DNA from: Ruminococcaceae bacterium UBA5891
Lineage (GTDB): Bacteria > Bacillota > Clostridia > Oscillospirales > Acutalibacteraceae
Direction of reading: 5' to 3'
NCBI GenBank assembly: GCA_002431945.1
Contig: DJET01000022.1
Span: forward strand, 320 to 13,259
Length of the DNA stretch: 12,940 nucleotides
Shown: positions 7,834 through 12,871 of the stretch, one piece after another
Position numbering within the stretch: position 1 is the stretch's first letter
Layout: each line of letters opens with the position of its first letter
The notes under the pieces: model-generated
Databases searched by the model: none
What the model saw: only the letters and a program-made list of their open reading frames with translations
Told to the model about the DNA's origin: nothing
Position numbers and translations under genes: made by a program

Positions 7834-8100
7834 ATGGGCAACAGCTGCCCTAAGGGCAAGCAGTACGCCATAGACGAATGTACCAACCCCACGCGTACCG
7901 TTACATCATCCGTCCGCGTTGAAAACCGCGAGGACACAATGGTAAGCGTTAAAACCGCAAGTCCCGTACCGAAGGACAAAATTTTTGAGGTTATGCGCCT
8001 TATAAGGGCAAAAAGTGTTTGCGCCACTGTGAAAATAGGAGATGTTATTATTGAGGGCGTTTTCGGTACGAATATTGTCGCAACCAAAAATATTATATAA
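7834..8100 (+). CDS. DUF1667 protein, 5'-truncated (lost start and first Cys pair)
   Basis: The 88 residues from ATG 7834 match the C-terminal three-quarters of DUF1667: NSCPKGKQYAIDECTNPTRT, then VKTASPVPKDKIFEVM, then VKIGDVIIEGVFGTN. The same frame continues upstream as YPRGCALKVEINGDNITV, clearly DUF1667, back to a TAA at 7777-7779, with no usable start codon. In intact members the N-terminus carries CxxCPxGC. Here the Cys before PRGC is Tyr and everything earlier is missing. DUF1667 proteins are normally encoded right after a FAD/NAD oxidoreductase of the glycerol-3-phosphate dehydrogenase cluster and probably form its small Cys-rich subunit. Any product would start at ATG 7834, within glpP read-through distance, without the first cysteines, so it is probably non-functional. 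Confidence 0.75.
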   Translation: MGNSCPKGKQYAIDECTNPTRTVTSSVRVENREDTMVSVKTASPVPKDKIFEVMRLIRAKSVCATVKIGDVIIEGVFGTNIVATKNII

Positions 8101-8114
8101 ACAATTTTAAACGT

Positions 8115-8158
8115 AAAAAAGAATGTTCTTAAAGAACTCAAATCCTTTAAGAACATTC
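8115..8158 (-). terminator. Terminator of the minus-strand tRNA-Leu
   Basis: Perfect 14-bp arms GAATGTTCTTAAAG (8121-8134) and its complement (8145-8158) are joined by a 10-base loop. Six T follow on the minus strand (A-run 8115-8120). It lies four bases beyond the CCA end of the tRNA fragment, as expected for the original tRNA gene's own terminator. On the plus strand no T-run follows, so it would serve glpP/DUF1667 poorly. Confidence 0.8.
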
Positions 8159-8162
8159 CAAT

Positions 8163-8216
8163 TGGTGCGGATAACAGGAATTGAACCTGCATGGTATTGC
8201 TACCACTAGAACCTGA
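8163..8216 (-). tRNA. 3' half of tRNA-Leu(CAG), a probable att site
   Basis: On the minus strand, in order: the anticodon-loop part TCAGGT (8216-8211, anticodon CAG), the 3' anticodon stem TCTAG, a class II variable arm TGGTA-GCAA-TACCA, a T arm GCAGG-TTCAATT-CCTGT, the 3' acceptor strand TATCCGC, discriminator A and encoded CCA. Everything 5' of the anticodon loop is wrong: no GCGGATA acceptor partner, no CTAGA stem partner, no D arm. So this is not a working tRNA. The break falls at positions 32/33 of the anticodon loop, a known crossover point for tyrosine recombinases. The upstream bases AGGTGGCG recall a tRNA-Leu D-arm start, so an internally deleted tRNA is an alternative, but no acceptor strand pairs. 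Confidence 0.75.
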
Positions 8217-8235
8217 TGGTAACGCCACCTCGGTG

Positions 8236-8263
8236 AAATTTGAATTACAAGTAATTCAAATTT
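8236..8263. repeat. 28-bp AT-rich perfect palindrome
   Basis: AAATTTGAATTAC (8236-8248) is followed by AA and its exact complement (8251-8263). It lies between the toxin stop and the tRNA fragment. There is no T-run, so it is a weak terminator at best; a recombinase or protein binding arm at the element end is possible. Confidence 0.6.
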
Positions 8264-8267
8264 AGTT

Positions 8268-8582
8268 TTATTTCGTTCCAAATAAAATTCGCATAAAATC
8301 ACGCCTGCCGTAAAGTATGCGAACAATATACACAGTTTCATTCTCCACGCGGTAAAATGCGGTATAATTGCCGCATACAAGATAGCGGTAATCCGTTTCT
8401 ATGCCCACCGCTCCCGCAAGCGGAGCGCCGGAATTCGGAAATTCCGCCAACATACGAATGTTTTTAAGGATTTTGCTTACCGTGTTGTTTGCTGCCTGCT
8501 CGCTTAAAAGTTCATCTGTAATGTAGGCTTTAGTTTGTTGTAAATCCTTTACGGCTTCGGGTGAAAATTTAATTTCAGCCAT
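8268..8582 (-). CDS. RelE/ParE-family toxin of a type II toxin-antitoxin system
   Basis: The 104-residue protein has the RelE/ParE fold pattern: IKFSPEAVKDLQQTKAYI at the start, central helices ending MLAEFPNSGAPLAG, then the strand series YRYLVCGNYTAFYRV and TVYIVRILYGRRDFMRIL. The RILYGRRD motif near the C-terminus is diagnostic. RelE members cut ribosome-bound mRNA and ParE members poison gyrase; the two cannot be told apart here with confidence. Its ATG lies within the antitoxin gene's last codons (8-base overlap) with AGGTG six bases ahead, so translation is coupled. No stop or frameshift is seen. The location immediately inside an att site suits a stabilisation role for the element. Confidence 0.88.
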   Translation of the reverse strand: MAEIKFSPEAVKDLQQTKAYITDELLSEQAANNTVSKILKNIRMLAEFPNSGAPLAGAVGIETDYRYLVCGNYTAFYRVENETVYIVRILYGRRDFMRILFGTK

Positions 8583-8829
8583 CTAATGCACCTAAAAGAC
8601 TTTCAACCTCTGCAATATCTGCCCAGCCCTTATCTTTTCCCGAATGTTCGCCCCGTGCCAATTCGCCCATAAGCTTTAGTACTGCCTGTGTTTTCTCGTA
8701 TTCCTCCATATCTACAATGGCGTATTTCCCTCTGCCGTTTTTGGTAAGAAATACGGGCTCGCCGACGGCAATATCACGCAAGACATCATTATAATTTCTT
8801 AAATCCGATACAGGTTTAATATTCGGCAT
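8575..8829 (-). CDS. Phd/YefM-family antitoxin
   Basis: From ATG 8829 the 84-residue product begins MPNIKPVSDLRNYNDVLRDI, the classic Phd/YefM N-terminus that binds DNA. It is followed by GEPVFLTKNGRGKYAIVDMEEYEK and a flexible acidic C-terminal segment expected to wrap the toxin. A GTG three codons upstream also opens the frame, but the ATG is better placed behind GGGCGGTGG. Phd-type antitoxins usually repress their own promoter through a palindrome near the -10 box. The promoter here is strong, but no clear palindrome was found. It pairs with the downstream RelE-type toxin. Confidence 0.88.
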   Translation of the reverse strand: MPNIKPVSDLRNYNDVLRDIAVGEPVFLTKNGRGKYAIVDMEEYEKTQAVLKLMGELARGEHSGKDKGWADIAEVESLLGALDG

Positions 8830-8857
8830 AAAAGCCACCGCCCTTTCTGCTGTAAAT

Positions 8858-8886
8858 ATTATACCCTAATTCTTCGTAAAATGCAA
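8858..8886 (-). promoter_or_regulatory. Sigma-A promoter of the toxin-antitoxin operon
   Basis: On the minus strand TTGCAT (8881-8886) and a perfect TATAAT (8858-8863) are spaced by exactly 17 bases, about 28 bases ahead of the antitoxin ATG. Confidence 0.75.
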
Positions 8887-8958
8887 CAGCAATTATAGAA
8901 ATAAACTTAATCAATGCAAAATATAATTCTTTATTTGATAGTCCGATTTTATAAAAAA

Positions 8959-9159
8959 TTATATTTTTAAAGATTTTAGACCGTTTGGATTTAATTCAAA
9001 TCTTGTGTATAATATGTCTGTCAAATCAATATTTTTTATTTCCAGATATTCATTTTGATTGTCACAAGCAATATAAAATCTAAACTCATGTTGATAACTA
9101 TATTTTATATCCTTCTCAAATATGATTTTATATAGTCCATTTTGTCCGTTTTTGTTCAT
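8959..9159 (-). CDS. Short hypothetical protein, possibly the C-terminal remnant of a larger one
   Basis: The 66-codon frame starts at ATG 9159 behind GGGTGA (7 bases away). The product contains KYSYQHEFRFYIACDN and ends NPNGLKSLKI. The YQHEFRF pattern resembles the C-terminal part of hypothetical proteins in which a tyrosine/glutamine-rich strand precedes an E-R pair, but I cannot name the family. A GC-rich hairpin (9173-9191) sits immediately upstream, so an original longer gene may have been cut there. Codon use is AT-rich like the rest of the element. It could be a non-expressed remnant. Confidence 0.4.
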   Translation of the reverse strand: MNKNGQNGLYKIIFEKDIKYSYQHEFRFYIACDNQNEYLEIKNIDLTDILYTRFELNPNGLKSLKI

Positions 9160-9172
9160 CGTATGTTCACCC

Positions 9173-9196
9173 GGCGGCTCTGCGAGCCGCCTTTTT
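9173..9196 (+). terminator. Strong plus-strand terminator with no plus-strand gene before it
   Basis: GGCGGCTC (9173-9180) and GAGCCGCC (9184-9191) form a perfect 8-bp GC-rich stem with a 3-base loop, followed by TTTTT. No plus-strand gene lies between 8100 and here, so its client is missing. On the minus strand it lies directly in front of the ribosome site of the small ORF. Confidence 0.65.
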
Positions 9197-9197
9197 C

Positions 9198-9248
9198 TTT
9201 CACGTTTCTCATGTTTTATAATTTCGTGTTCTCACGTTTTTATAATTG
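9198..9248. repeat. Degenerate CACGTTT...TATAATT repeats, downstream flank of the lipoprotein gene
   Basis: Two units are seen: TTTCACGTTTCTCATG followed by TTTTATAATTTCG (9198-9226), and TTCTCACGTTTTTATAATTG (9229-9248). The second nearly equals a copy at 10571-10592 on the other side of the lipoprotein gene, differing by a 2-base gap. Function is unknown. Confidence 0.55.
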
Positions 9249-9291
9249 CTTTTTCTTTGTATAGTCACTCTTTTTACGTGACTGTAAAAAG

Positions 9292-9321
9292 AAAAAGCCC
9301 GCCCCTTAATCGGGACGGGCT
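9292..9321 (-). terminator. Terminator of the lipoprotein gene
   Basis: On the minus strand the stem is AGCCCGTCCC with GGGCGGGCT (one mismatch), ending in TTTTTC from the A-run at 9292-9296. It lies about 28 bases after the lipoprotein stop. A second small hairpin, AGTCAC/GTGACT (9263-9283), follows. Confidence 0.75.
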
Positions 9322-9348
9322 GTTGTTATTGCTTGCTTAAGCTACGCT

Positions 9349-10410
9349 TTATTTCAAGCGTTCACCACAGCGACTGCAGACCGTATAGGTACGATTCTCA
9401 GTTTCTGCTGGATGGGTGATGGTGTTGACTTTGACAGAATCTGAATAGTAGTTACCACAAGGTGTGTCAGGATTTTTACGATTAGCTGAAATTATGTGAC
9501 GACCAACTTCAAGTGCAGTCTTGAACGATGCACCGCAACCATTGCAGATGTAACGTGATTCCCATACGTCTTCAGTCCAAGCTTCTTTGACAGTCACTGT
9601 TTCAGTACGCTGAACAGGGTTGTGTCCAAGTGCAGGAATTGTTTCGGTATATGAATGGTCACCATTTACGCAGGTATAGGTTTTAATACCAGTGTGTGTA
9701 CAGTCAGGTTCTGTTGTTACGACACCACCGTTGTAGCTGTGTACGTGTGGCTTTTCAGTAGGCTTTTCAGTGGAACTGTTATTGCCAGCATTACTATTGC
9801 CACTGTTGCTGTTTCCAGTGTTAGCAGAGGTATTACCGCTGTTATTCTTACCAGTATTGCTGTTACCATTGTTGCCAGCAGGCTTTTCAGCAGGTTTGCT
9901 TGCTACAGCATTGTCATTGGCTTTCGCCTTGTTGCTCTCTGCAACAGACTCTTTGGTTTCTGTCGTAACGACGTCAGTAGCACCATTTGCGATAGCTTTG
10001 TCAGCGTCTTCTTTCGTAGCTACAGTGACAGTGACTGTAGTCTTTACGACGATAGTATCACCGTCTGTGTCAAAGTTTACGTTAAGGTTGTTGTCTTTGA
10101 CATAGTCACGAAGCTTGTCACCGTCGAAGGTGATAGTGTAGATAACTTCGTAAGTGCCAGCTTTGCTGTAATCAACTGCACTGTCGTCGATATCGACACT
10201 CTTTACGATACTCTTGTCAGCATAGACAAGGTCGTTAAGATTCACGTCAGTGCCTTCTGCTACAGTGATGTCCTTCACACCAGTGATGACACCAGCGTCA
10301 GCAAGTGGCTTAAGGTCATCAACCTTATGGTTGTGGATTTTACCACATGCCATGCAAGATGCAAGCATGGTAACGATGAGAATACTCATCACAATTTTTC
10401 TCTTCTTCAT
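9349..10410 (-). CDS. Surface lipoprotein with Ig-like domain, Asn/Ser/Gly linker and Cys-rich C-terminus
   Basis: This 353-residue protein is probably exported and lipid-anchored. Residues 1-18 are a signal peptide (KKRK, then a hydrophobic stretch) with lipobox LASC at 16-19; a second Cys at 22 is an alternative anchor. About 40-130 is an Ig-like strand region (ITVAEGTDVNL, AGTYEVIYTITF). About 135-220 is a low-complexity linker with repeated NSGN/NTGN motifs. The C-terminal part has CTHTGIKTYTC...ALGHN, common in clostridial surface proteins, then CNGCGASFKTALEVGRH, which follows C2H2 zinc-finger spacing (C-x2-C-x12-H), and a final CSRCG. A metal-stabilised extracellular module is inferred. 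ATG 10410 lies behind AGAAAGGA. Codon use is more even than in the genes left of 8200, suggesting separate origin. The ligand is unknown. Confidence 0.85.
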   Translation of the reverse strand: MKKRKIVMSILIVTMLASCMACGKIHNHKVDDLKPLADAGVITGVKDITVAEGTDVNLNDLVYADKSIVKSVDIDDSAVDYSKAGTYEVIYTITFDGDKLRDYVKDNNLNVNFDTDGDTIVVKTTVTVTVATKEDADKAIANGATDVVTTETKESVAESNKAKANDNAVASKPAEKPAGNNGNSNTGKNNSGNTSANTGNSNSGNSNAGNNSSTEKPTEKPHVHSYNGGVVTTEPDCTHTGIKTYTCVNGDHSYTETIPALGHNPVQRTETVTVKEAWTEDVWESRYICNGCGASFKTALEVGRHIISANRKNPDTPCGNYYSDSVKVNTITHPAETENRTYTVCSRCGERLK

Positions 10411-10528
10411 AATCTCTCAATCCTTTCTGTTTCGAAGAAACTTATGTTAATAGAATGGAATGAAACGTTTTATCTCATTCTCATTCACTCTCTCACTCGT
10501 CAAAAAACTCCCACATCTTTCTCATAAT

Positions 10529-10592
10529 TCTCACACGTTTTTTCACGTATTCTTTTATAATTTTAATAGGTCTCACGTTTTTCTTATAATTG
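10529..10592. repeat. Degenerate CACGTTT...TATAATT repeats, upstream flank of the lipoprotein gene
   Basis: Units at 10529-10564 (CTCACACGTTTTTTCACG then TTTTATAATTTT) and 10571-10592 (TCTCACGTTTTTC then TTATAATTG) match those at 9198-9248. On the minus strand they read AATTATAA...ACGTGAG in the lipoprotein leader region, so they may be regulator sites or remnants of the insertion that delivered the gene. Confidence 0.55.
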
Positions 10593-10701
10593 ATTTCGGG
10601 CGTTCATTTATTGTTGATTATTATATATTAATTATAGTCTTTTTGGTTGTTCGTGTCAACCATTATAATTATTTAGGAATCTTGATTCCTTGCCCGAAAT
10701 C
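10592..10701. repeat. Nested inverted repeats in a gene-free AT-rich stretch
   Basis: Within the gene-free interval 10411-10803, GATTTCGGGC (10592-10601) is mirrored by GCCCGAAATC (10692-10701). Between them are GGTTG...CAACC and GGAATC-TT-GATTCC hairpins. This could be an RNA structure, a replication or recombination site, or element ends. No coding potential is visible; the open plus-strand frame here is low complexity and lacks a ribosome site. Confidence 0.5.
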
Positions 10702-10803
10702 GTTTAGTTATAGACCTTTTTGTTCGAATATGTACTCATATATGCATAAAAATATGAATAGTGCTTGCAAAAAAATTCTGTTCAATTTATTGTTCAATAT
10801 ATA

Positions 10804-10995
10804 ATGTATAAAGAACAATTAACGGGTGTCCGTTATATTCTCATGCAAAATCAATATAGAAAGGACAAAAGAGCATTGGTTGCAGGCATTAACCTTTTGA
10901 ACGATCTGATTGAAAAGTGCATTGCCGAAAACCTGTTAACAGAGCCTCAACAAAAAATCGGTCCGGAGGGGGTCCTGCTGGTGGTTGAAAAATAA
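10804..10995 (+). CDS. Small hypothetical protein
   Basis: The frame encodes 63 residues from ATG 10804 or 50 from ATG 10843. A TTG at 10875 behind AGAAAGGA is also possible. The most protein-like part is KDKRALVAGINLLNDLIEKCIAENLL, likely two helices, followed by the tail TEPQQKIGPEGVLLVVEK. I do not recognise the family. None of the starts has a good ribosome site, and upstream bases include the direct repeat TGTTCAAT twice (around 10780-10797). It lies about 75 bases before the DUF1653-like gene, which has its own promoter. It could be a small element-encoded regulator or a gene fragment. Confidence 0.45.
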   Translation: MYKEQLTGVRYILMQNQYRKDKRALVAGINLLNDLIEKCIAENLLTEPQQKIGPEGVLLVVEK

Positions 10996-11012
10996 TCTGT
11001 TTTTTAAGAAAG

Positions 11013-11041
11013 TTGTAAAATCCGTTGAAATATGATAAAAT
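11013..11041 (+). promoter_or_regulatory. Sigma-A type promoter of the DUF1653-like gene
   Basis: TTGTAA (11013-11018) and TAAAAT (11036-11041) are spaced by 17 bases. The -10 box lies 30 bases ahead of the ATG at 11072. Confidence 0.6.
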
Positions 11042-11071
11042 ACTCTCACAGAATCATTAAGGGGTGAGCGT

Positions 11072-11785
11072 ATGGGCAGGCAACGGAACAGGAGAATATT
11101 TGCCGGATTTTACAGACGGTATGACGGCAAGTATATTTATGTTGTGGCGGTTGTCCCCGACGCTGACACCGATGAAAAAATCGTTATTTTTCATTACGGA
11201 ACCGAAGCCTGCGGCTGCAAGTATTACACAATGATGAAAAAATCTTTTTGTGAGCAGGTAGAGGTAAACGGAGAGTGGGTAGATAAGTTCACCCGTCAGC
11301 CGCAGGTGAAAATCACGGATACGCATATTTCAAATTTGGAAGAAGCAGGCTTTCCCGGTCCCGTTCGTAAAAAGCAATCAAAGGATGAGGAAGAACTGCT
11401 TTATGAAAACCGCACTTACCGCAGCGCCGAAACATATACCGATTATGCAAAAGATATCTGCAAAAACTATAAATCGGATGTGCGTAAATATAATTTGTGT
11501 GTTACACAAAAACGGTATATCGGCGTTTCGGGCAAAACGGATTTTAATATACTGAAAGAAGATATAACTTTTTTAAATGACTGTCTTAAAACCGTGCTCA
11601 AAAGCTATGCCACATATTTTAAGAAAAGATATATAAACGGAATGTCAATTCGGAAATATGCGGAAGAACACGGAATGAACCGCGGCAGCGCCGACTACAT
11701 CAATAAAAGATTTATTTCCGAGCTTGCGGCGGCGCTGAAAGCTCGGGACGATTCGGACGGCGTATGCCGACTGAGTAAAAAGTAA
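11072..11785 (+). CDS. DUF1653-like protein with C-terminal sigma-region-4-like helix-turn-helix
   Basis: The 237-residue protein starts at ATG behind GGGGTGA. Residues about 7-75 follow the DUF1653 pattern: a short aromatic strand (FAGFYRRYDGKYIYVVAVV), D-T-D-E-K-IVIFHY, then MKKSFCEQVEVNGEWVDKF. The middle (about 95-180) is charged, with several Tyr and Lys. Residues about 187-225 form a helix-turn-helix like sigma-70 region 4: YINGMSIRKYAEEHGMNRGS, then YINKRFISELAAAL. DUF1653 has no established biochemical function. Sigma-like HTH proteins of this size in phages and mobile elements often control element genes. A role as an element transcription regulator is inferred. A strong terminator follows, so it is probably monocistronic. 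Confidence 0.75.
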   Translation: MGRQRNRRIFAGFYRRYDGKYIYVVAVVPDADTDEKIVIFHYGTEACGCKYYTMMKKSFCEQVEVNGEWVDKFTRQPQVKITDTHISNLEEAGFPGPVRKKQSKDEEELLYENRTYRSAETYTDYAKDICKNYKSDVRKYNLCVTQKRYIGVSGKTDFNILKEDITFLNDCLKTVLKSYATYFKKRYINGMSIRKYAEEHGMNRGSADYINKRFISELAAALKARDDSDGVCRLSKK

Positions 11786-11805
11786 ACAGCATAACAAATA
11801 CATTT

Positions 11806-11835
11806 AGCATCTGCTGAAAAGCAGGTGCTTTTTTT
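11806..11835 (+). terminator. Rho-independent terminator after the DUF1653-like gene
   Basis: AGCATCTGCT (11806-11815), a GAAA tetraloop, and AGCAGGTGCT (11820-11829) form a 10-bp stem with one G-U pair, running into seven T. Confidence 0.9.
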
Positions 11836-11846
11836 GCGCCCAAATT

Positions 11847-11946
11847 ATTATGTCAAAATTATGTCAAAAAATCAGTGGTTTACCGAATAAGGAATAGAGG
11901 GACAAATTACAGGCTGTGAATATGTATTGTGACAAAATTATGTCAC
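11847..11946. repeat. Iteron-like TTATGTCA repeats upstream of the rep-like gene
   Basis: ATTATGTCAAAA occurs at 11847-11858 and 11858-11869, spaced 11 bases, about one helical turn. A third ATTATGTCA at 11937-11945 forms one arm of GTGACAAAATTATGTCAC (11929-11946), an inverted repeat with 6-bp arms. A related GACAAATTA lies near 11901. Such arrays before an initiator gene usually bind that protein, for replication or self-repression. Confidence 0.6.
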
Positions 11947-11975
11947 CTATGTAGTTGAATCGGCATGAAAAGTGA

Positions 11976-12053
11976 GGGGATAAATTTTTTGGTTGTAGCC
12001 CATAAGATTTTTTCCTTTGGATAAGTGGGGGGGTAAAAATTTTGGTTGTACCT
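11976..12053. repeat. Pair of imperfect 25-bp direct repeats
   Basis: The units at 11976-12000 and 12029-12053 share 20 of 25 positions, with the common core TTTTGGTTGTA preceded by a G-run and an AT tract. Unit starts are 53 bases apart, between the TTATGTCA repeats and the rep-like gene. The rest of 11836-12122 holds no gene I can support. A second set of initiator sites is possible. Confidence 0.5.
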
Positions 12054-12164
12054 ACTGCGTTTTTTTGGCTTAAAAAGCAGAGGAGAAAATTACATAACCG
12101 TTTGAAAGGAGTTGGCGCATATATGATTGCAAGAACACAAAAAGAAAATATCAAGGAGGAAAAA

Positions 12165-12443
12165 GTGACAGAAAAATTTTCAATCATCTCAAACCAAATA
12201 AGCGACTACCGATTAAAGCCGAGAGATTACGCCGTCTACTGCTGCCTTGTAAAACACAGCGATAAAAACGGCGCCTGTTTTCCGTCACGGCGGCTGATTG
12301 CCGAGGAATGCTGTATTGATAAAAAGACGGTAGACGCAGCAATCCGAAGCCTTGAAAAAACAGGGCTTGTGAAAAAGAAAAAGCGTCGCAGACAGGACGG
12401 ATCGAACACAAGCAACGCTTACACGGTCAAGTTATTTCGGTAG
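12165..12443 (+). CDS. HTH_36 winged-helix protein, replication-initiator-like
   Basis: From GTG 12165 the 92-residue product reads MTEKFSIISNQISDY, then LKPRDYAVYCCLVKHSDKNG. It continues with CFPSRRLIAEECCIDKKTVDAAIRSLEKTGLVKKKKRR and ends with SNTSNAYTVKLF. This is the HTH_36 winged-helix pattern found in replication initiators and helper proteins of plasmids and mobile elements. AAGGAGG sits 5 bases before the GTG, a near-ideal site. An in-frame ATG at 12123 with GAAAGGAG 11 bases ahead would add 14 residues that do not look conserved. Full Rep proteins are often longer, so this may be an initiator's DNA-binding part or a regulator. The repeats just upstream are its likely binding sites. 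Confidence 0.75.
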   Translation: MTEKFSIISNQISDYRLKPRDYAVYCCLVKHSDKNGACFPSRRLIAEECCIDKKTVDAAIRSLEKTGLVKKKKRRRQDGSNTSNAYTVKLFR

Positions 12444-12871
12444 TGTAATTTTTTCGTACAGGGTGGTGTAAGAAACGGTATTGCAGAACTATACCCATAG
12501 AACTAAACCCACTGAGTAAATATTACAGCAGAATAAAGAAATAAGACGGCAAACTCTTCCTCTGCCGAAACAGCCGCAGAAAACGCCCTGTGCGCCGAGC
12601 AATCGGAAAATCGAGTAAACACCCGACCGAGCCGTGCAAAGGCGAAATACGGCGCTGTAAACGGCGTGTACGCCCCTTTTTTCTTTTCTGCTGTGGTAAC
12701 AGACAGAATACCGCAGGGTGACGCCTTTGTACTCTCCCTTTGGGGAGAGTGCGAGCATCGCAGACGGCTGGTCGCCGTTCTGCTGCTCGGCGGGCAGAAG
12801 CCCTGCACCCACTTACTTTCTTTGAAAAGAAAGTAAGCAAAGAAACTTTAATCTTCAAAGAAAGGAATTTT
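12444..12871. promoter_or_regulatory. Hairpin-rich non-coding region before the MobC-like gene, candidate oriT
   Basis: No supportable gene lies in these 428 bases. They contain a tandem 14-bp repeat AGAACTA[TA]ACCCA (12485-12511); a small GGCGT/ACGCC hairpin with a T-run (12663-12680); a perfect ACTCTCCC-TTTG-GGGAGAGT hairpin (12731-12750); and an 11-bp stem CTTACTTTCTT/AAGAAAGTAAG (12812-12837) directly upstream of the MobC-like start. Transfer origins commonly lie just before mobC and relaxase genes and contain such hairpins. I recognise no known nic-site core, so oriT is inferred from position and structure only. Confidence 0.5.

Noticed and set aside
8147..8240. A complete minus-strand tRNA gene
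   Set aside because: The 3' half is excellent, but no upstream bases pair with the acceptor strand TATCCGC or with the anticodon stem TCTAG, and there is no proper D arm.
9655..10527. A 290-codon plus-strand open frame across the lipoprotein gene
   Set aside because: It is antisense to a gene with signal peptide, ribosome site and terminator. Its product is a Val/Ser/Thr-rich shadow of the opposite strand with no recognisable domain.
10460..10804. A 114-codon plus-strand frame in the AT-rich gap
   Set aside because: It is Phe/Ser/His/Asn-rich low-complexity translation with no ribosome site and runs through the inverted repeats.
11847..11946. A CRISPR array
   Set aside because: The repeats are only about 12 bases, overlap at 11-base spacing, and have no regular spacers; no cas gene is present.
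11864..12187. A 107-codon minus-strand frame over the repeat region
   Set aside because: It overlaps the iteron-like repeats and the rep-like gene start, has low-complexity composition, and resembles no protein family I know.
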